The notes below the pieces were generated by a model. It was given only the letters and a program-made list of their open reading frames with translations. It was not told the origin of the DNA and ran no database searches. A stretch of 7,216 nucleotides of DNA from Actinomycetota bacterium (lineage in GTDB: Bacteria > Actinomycetota > Thermoleophilia > Solirubrobacterales > 70-9), in NCBI GenBank assembly GCA_005884305.1, contig VAYL01000028.1, forward strand, positions 8,895 through 16,110, read 5' to 3'. Made by a program: the position numbers and the translations under genes. Below are positions 6,507 to 7,216 of this stretch, in pieces (the first letter of the stretch is position 1; each line of letters starts with the position of its first letter).

Positions 6507-6565
6507 TTCGTTTTGTACCTGTCTCTCTGCTTACGTCCTGCTGCTTACTGGTCCTATTGCGCAGA

Positions 6566-6601
6566 TGGGGCGCCGCCCCGTGCTCGTGGGGCGCCGCCCC
6601 A
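6566..6601 (-). repeat. GC-rich hairpin built from two near-palindromic copies
   Basis: The plus strand shows GGGGCGCCGCCCC twice, at 6567-6579 and 6588-6600. The two copies pair with each other over 13 base pairs (including the T6566-A6601 closing pair) with one central mismatch and an 8-base loop at 6580-6587. Each copy can also fold alone into a 5-bp stem, so two alternative folds exist. No U-tract follows on the transcript strand, so it does not look like a simple intrinsic terminator. On the plus strand it is followed by AGGTTTTA, but nothing upstream on that strand is likely to need terminating. Confidence 0.6.
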
Positions 6602-6620
6602 GGTTTTATGTCCTTCACCA

Positions 6621-6638
6621 CCCGCGGATGACCGCGGG
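6621..6638 (-). repeat. Small GC-rich hairpin in tuf–rpsJ gap
   Basis: A perfect 7-bp inverted repeat, CCCGCGG and CCGCGGG, encloses a 4-base loop. It sits 7 bases downstream of the terminator hairpin in transcript order. There is no U-tract, so it may be a second structural barrier or part of a leader fold. Confidence 0.5.
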
Positions 6639-6640
6639 CT

Positions 6641-6669
6641 GAATAAGGGCCGGCCTCGCGGCCGGCCCT
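6641..6669 (-). terminator. Probable tuf terminator hairpin
   Basis: Starting 8 bases after the tuf stop, the transcript has a perfect 10-bp stem (AGGGCCGGCC / GGCCGGCCCT, 6669-6660 with 6655-6646) closed by a GCGA tetraloop, which is of the stable GNRA type. The stem ends in TTATTC, a short and interrupted U-tract. The position and strength of the stem favour a terminator or 3'-end stabiliser for tuf; the weak tract suggests incomplete termination, so partial read-through into the S10 genes is possible. Confidence 0.72.
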
Positions 6670-6677
6670 CGTGGTCG

Positions 6678-7216
6678 CTACTCGAGAATCTCGGTGACAA
6701 CCCCCGAGCCTACGGTACGCCCGCCCTCTCGGATGGCGAAGCGCAGACCCTTGTCCATGGCGATCGGGTTGATCAGCTCGATCGTCATCTCGACGTTGTC
6801 TCCCGGCATCACCATCTCCGTCCCTTCCGGGAGGTTCGAGACTCCCGTGACGTCGGTCGTCCGGAAATAGAACTGCGGCCTGTAGCCCGAGAAGAACGGC
6901 GTGTGGCGGCCGCCCTCCTCCTTCTTGAGGCAGTAGACCTCGGACTTGAACTTCGTGTGCGGAGTGATCGATCCCGGCTTGGCGAGGACCTGGCCGCGCT
7001 CGATGTCCTCGCGCTTGGTTCCGCGGAGCAGGCAGCCGACGTTGTCGCCGGCCTGGCCCTGGTCCAGGATCTTGCGGAACATCTCGACGCCGGTGACGAC
7101 GGTCTTCGTCGTGTCCTTGATCCCGACGATCTCGACCTCATCTCCGGTGTTGACGATGCCCTGCTCGATACGGCCCGTGGCGACCGTGCCGCGCCCGGTG
7201 ATCGAGAAGATGTCCT
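6678..7216 (-). CDS. tuf: Elongation factor Tu, C-terminal part (5' end outside window)
   Basis: EF-Tu is the GTPase that delivers aminoacyl-tRNA to the ribosomal A site. The visible 178 residues cover most of domain II and all of domain III; the GTP-binding domain lies off the window. Landmarks are [19 protein letters not shown] at the left edge, [40 protein letters not shown], and KPHTKF-like [11 protein letters not shown]. They continue with [40 protein letters not shown] and the terminal [23 protein letters not shown]. This matches the last 180 or so residues of the 394-400 residue family. The TAG stop at 6680-6678 is followed within 10 bases by a terminator-like hairpin. Its place directly before rpsJ is the common str–S10 arrangement, normally after rpsL, rpsG and fusA. 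Confidence 0.98.
   Translation of the reverse strand, partial: DIFSITGRGTVATGRIEQGIVNTGDEVEIVGIKDTTKTVVTGVEMFRKILDQGQAGDNVGCLLRGTKREDIERGQVLAKPGSITPHTKFKSEVYCLKKEEGGRHTPFFSGYRPQFYFRTTDVTGVSNLPEGTEMVMPGDNVEMTIELINPIAMDKGLRFAIREGGRTVGSGVVTEILE

Larger units (their letters stand above)
6507..6677 (-). promoter_or_regulatory. tuf–rpsJ intergenic region / S10 leader
   Basis: This 171-base stretch separates tuf from rpsJ. In transcript order it holds a terminator-like hairpin (6669-6646), a second hairpin (6638-6621), a long GC-rich hairpin (6601-6566), and an A/G-rich segment with the imperfect tandem repeat at 6527-6554 leading to the rpsJ start. I looked for -35/-10 pairs. ACATAAAAC at about 6615-6607 resembles a -10 element but lacks a good -35 partner, so no promoter is claimed. 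If the tuf terminator is effective, a promoter for the S10 section should lie within this region; otherwise the genes are read through from tuf. The layout resembles a ribosomal protein leader, but I cannot assign it to a described leader class. Confidence 0.5.

Noticed and set aside
6540..6625. Promoter for the S10 section in the tuf–rpsJ gap
   Set aside because: Only a partial -10-like ACATAAAAC was found with no acceptable -35 at the right spacing; not strong enough to report as a site.
1..7216. CRISPR array, tRNA, rRNA, insertion sequence, or a novel multi-gene system
   Set aside because: No regularly spaced repeats, tRNA-like cloverleaf, transposase-like product or unrecognised gene cluster was seen; all coding space is taken by conserved translation genes.

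Overview
This window is the conserved tuf–S10 ribosomal protein gene cluster of a high-GC bacterium. Every gene lies on the minus strand, so transcription runs from high to low coordinates. In transcription order the genes are tuf (5' part off the window), rpsJ, rplC, rplD, rplW, rplB, rpsS, rplV, rpsC, rplP, rpmC, rpsQ, rplN and rplX (3' end off the window). This is the canonical S10 operon order, with the first two genes of the spc operon following without a break. Very high GC, actinobacterial-style protein sequences (for example the L16 N-terminus and the S10 C-terminus) and long low-complexity extensions on S3 and S17 suggest Actinomycetota, perhaps a deep branch such as Thermoleophilia. 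That placement is an inference from pattern memory, not from a search.

Region by region: 6678-7216 holds the C-terminal 178 residues of EF-Tu. At 6507-6677 lies a 171-base gap with a likely tuf terminator and two more GC-rich hairpins upstream of rpsJ, which appears to start with TTG. From 6506 down to 3500 the genes rpsJ, rplC, rplD, rplW, rplB and rpsS are packed with overlaps of 1 base or gaps of 2-11 bases. At 3336-3499 the packing is broken by a 164-base gap before rplV. An imperfect 16-base inverted repeat at its two ends pairs the rplV Shine-Dalgarno with sequence starting at the rpsS stop codon. From 3335 to 1, rplV, rpsC, rplP, rpmC, rpsQ, rplN and rplX are again tightly packed.

The products are all parts of the translation machinery. 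L2, L3, L4, L14, L16, L22, L23, L24 and L29 build the 50S subunit. S3, S10, S17 and S19 build the 30S subunit. EF-Tu brings aminoacyl-tRNA to the ribosome. Overlapping stop and start codons imply translational coupling, which helps keep subunit protein levels equal.

I see no mobile element, CRISPR array, RNA gene or novel multi-gene system. The points worth a second look are the rplV leader structure, the rpsJ leader hairpins, the rpsJ start codon, and the disordered charged tails on S17 and S3. All open reading frames on the plus strand look like shadows of the minus-strand genes.
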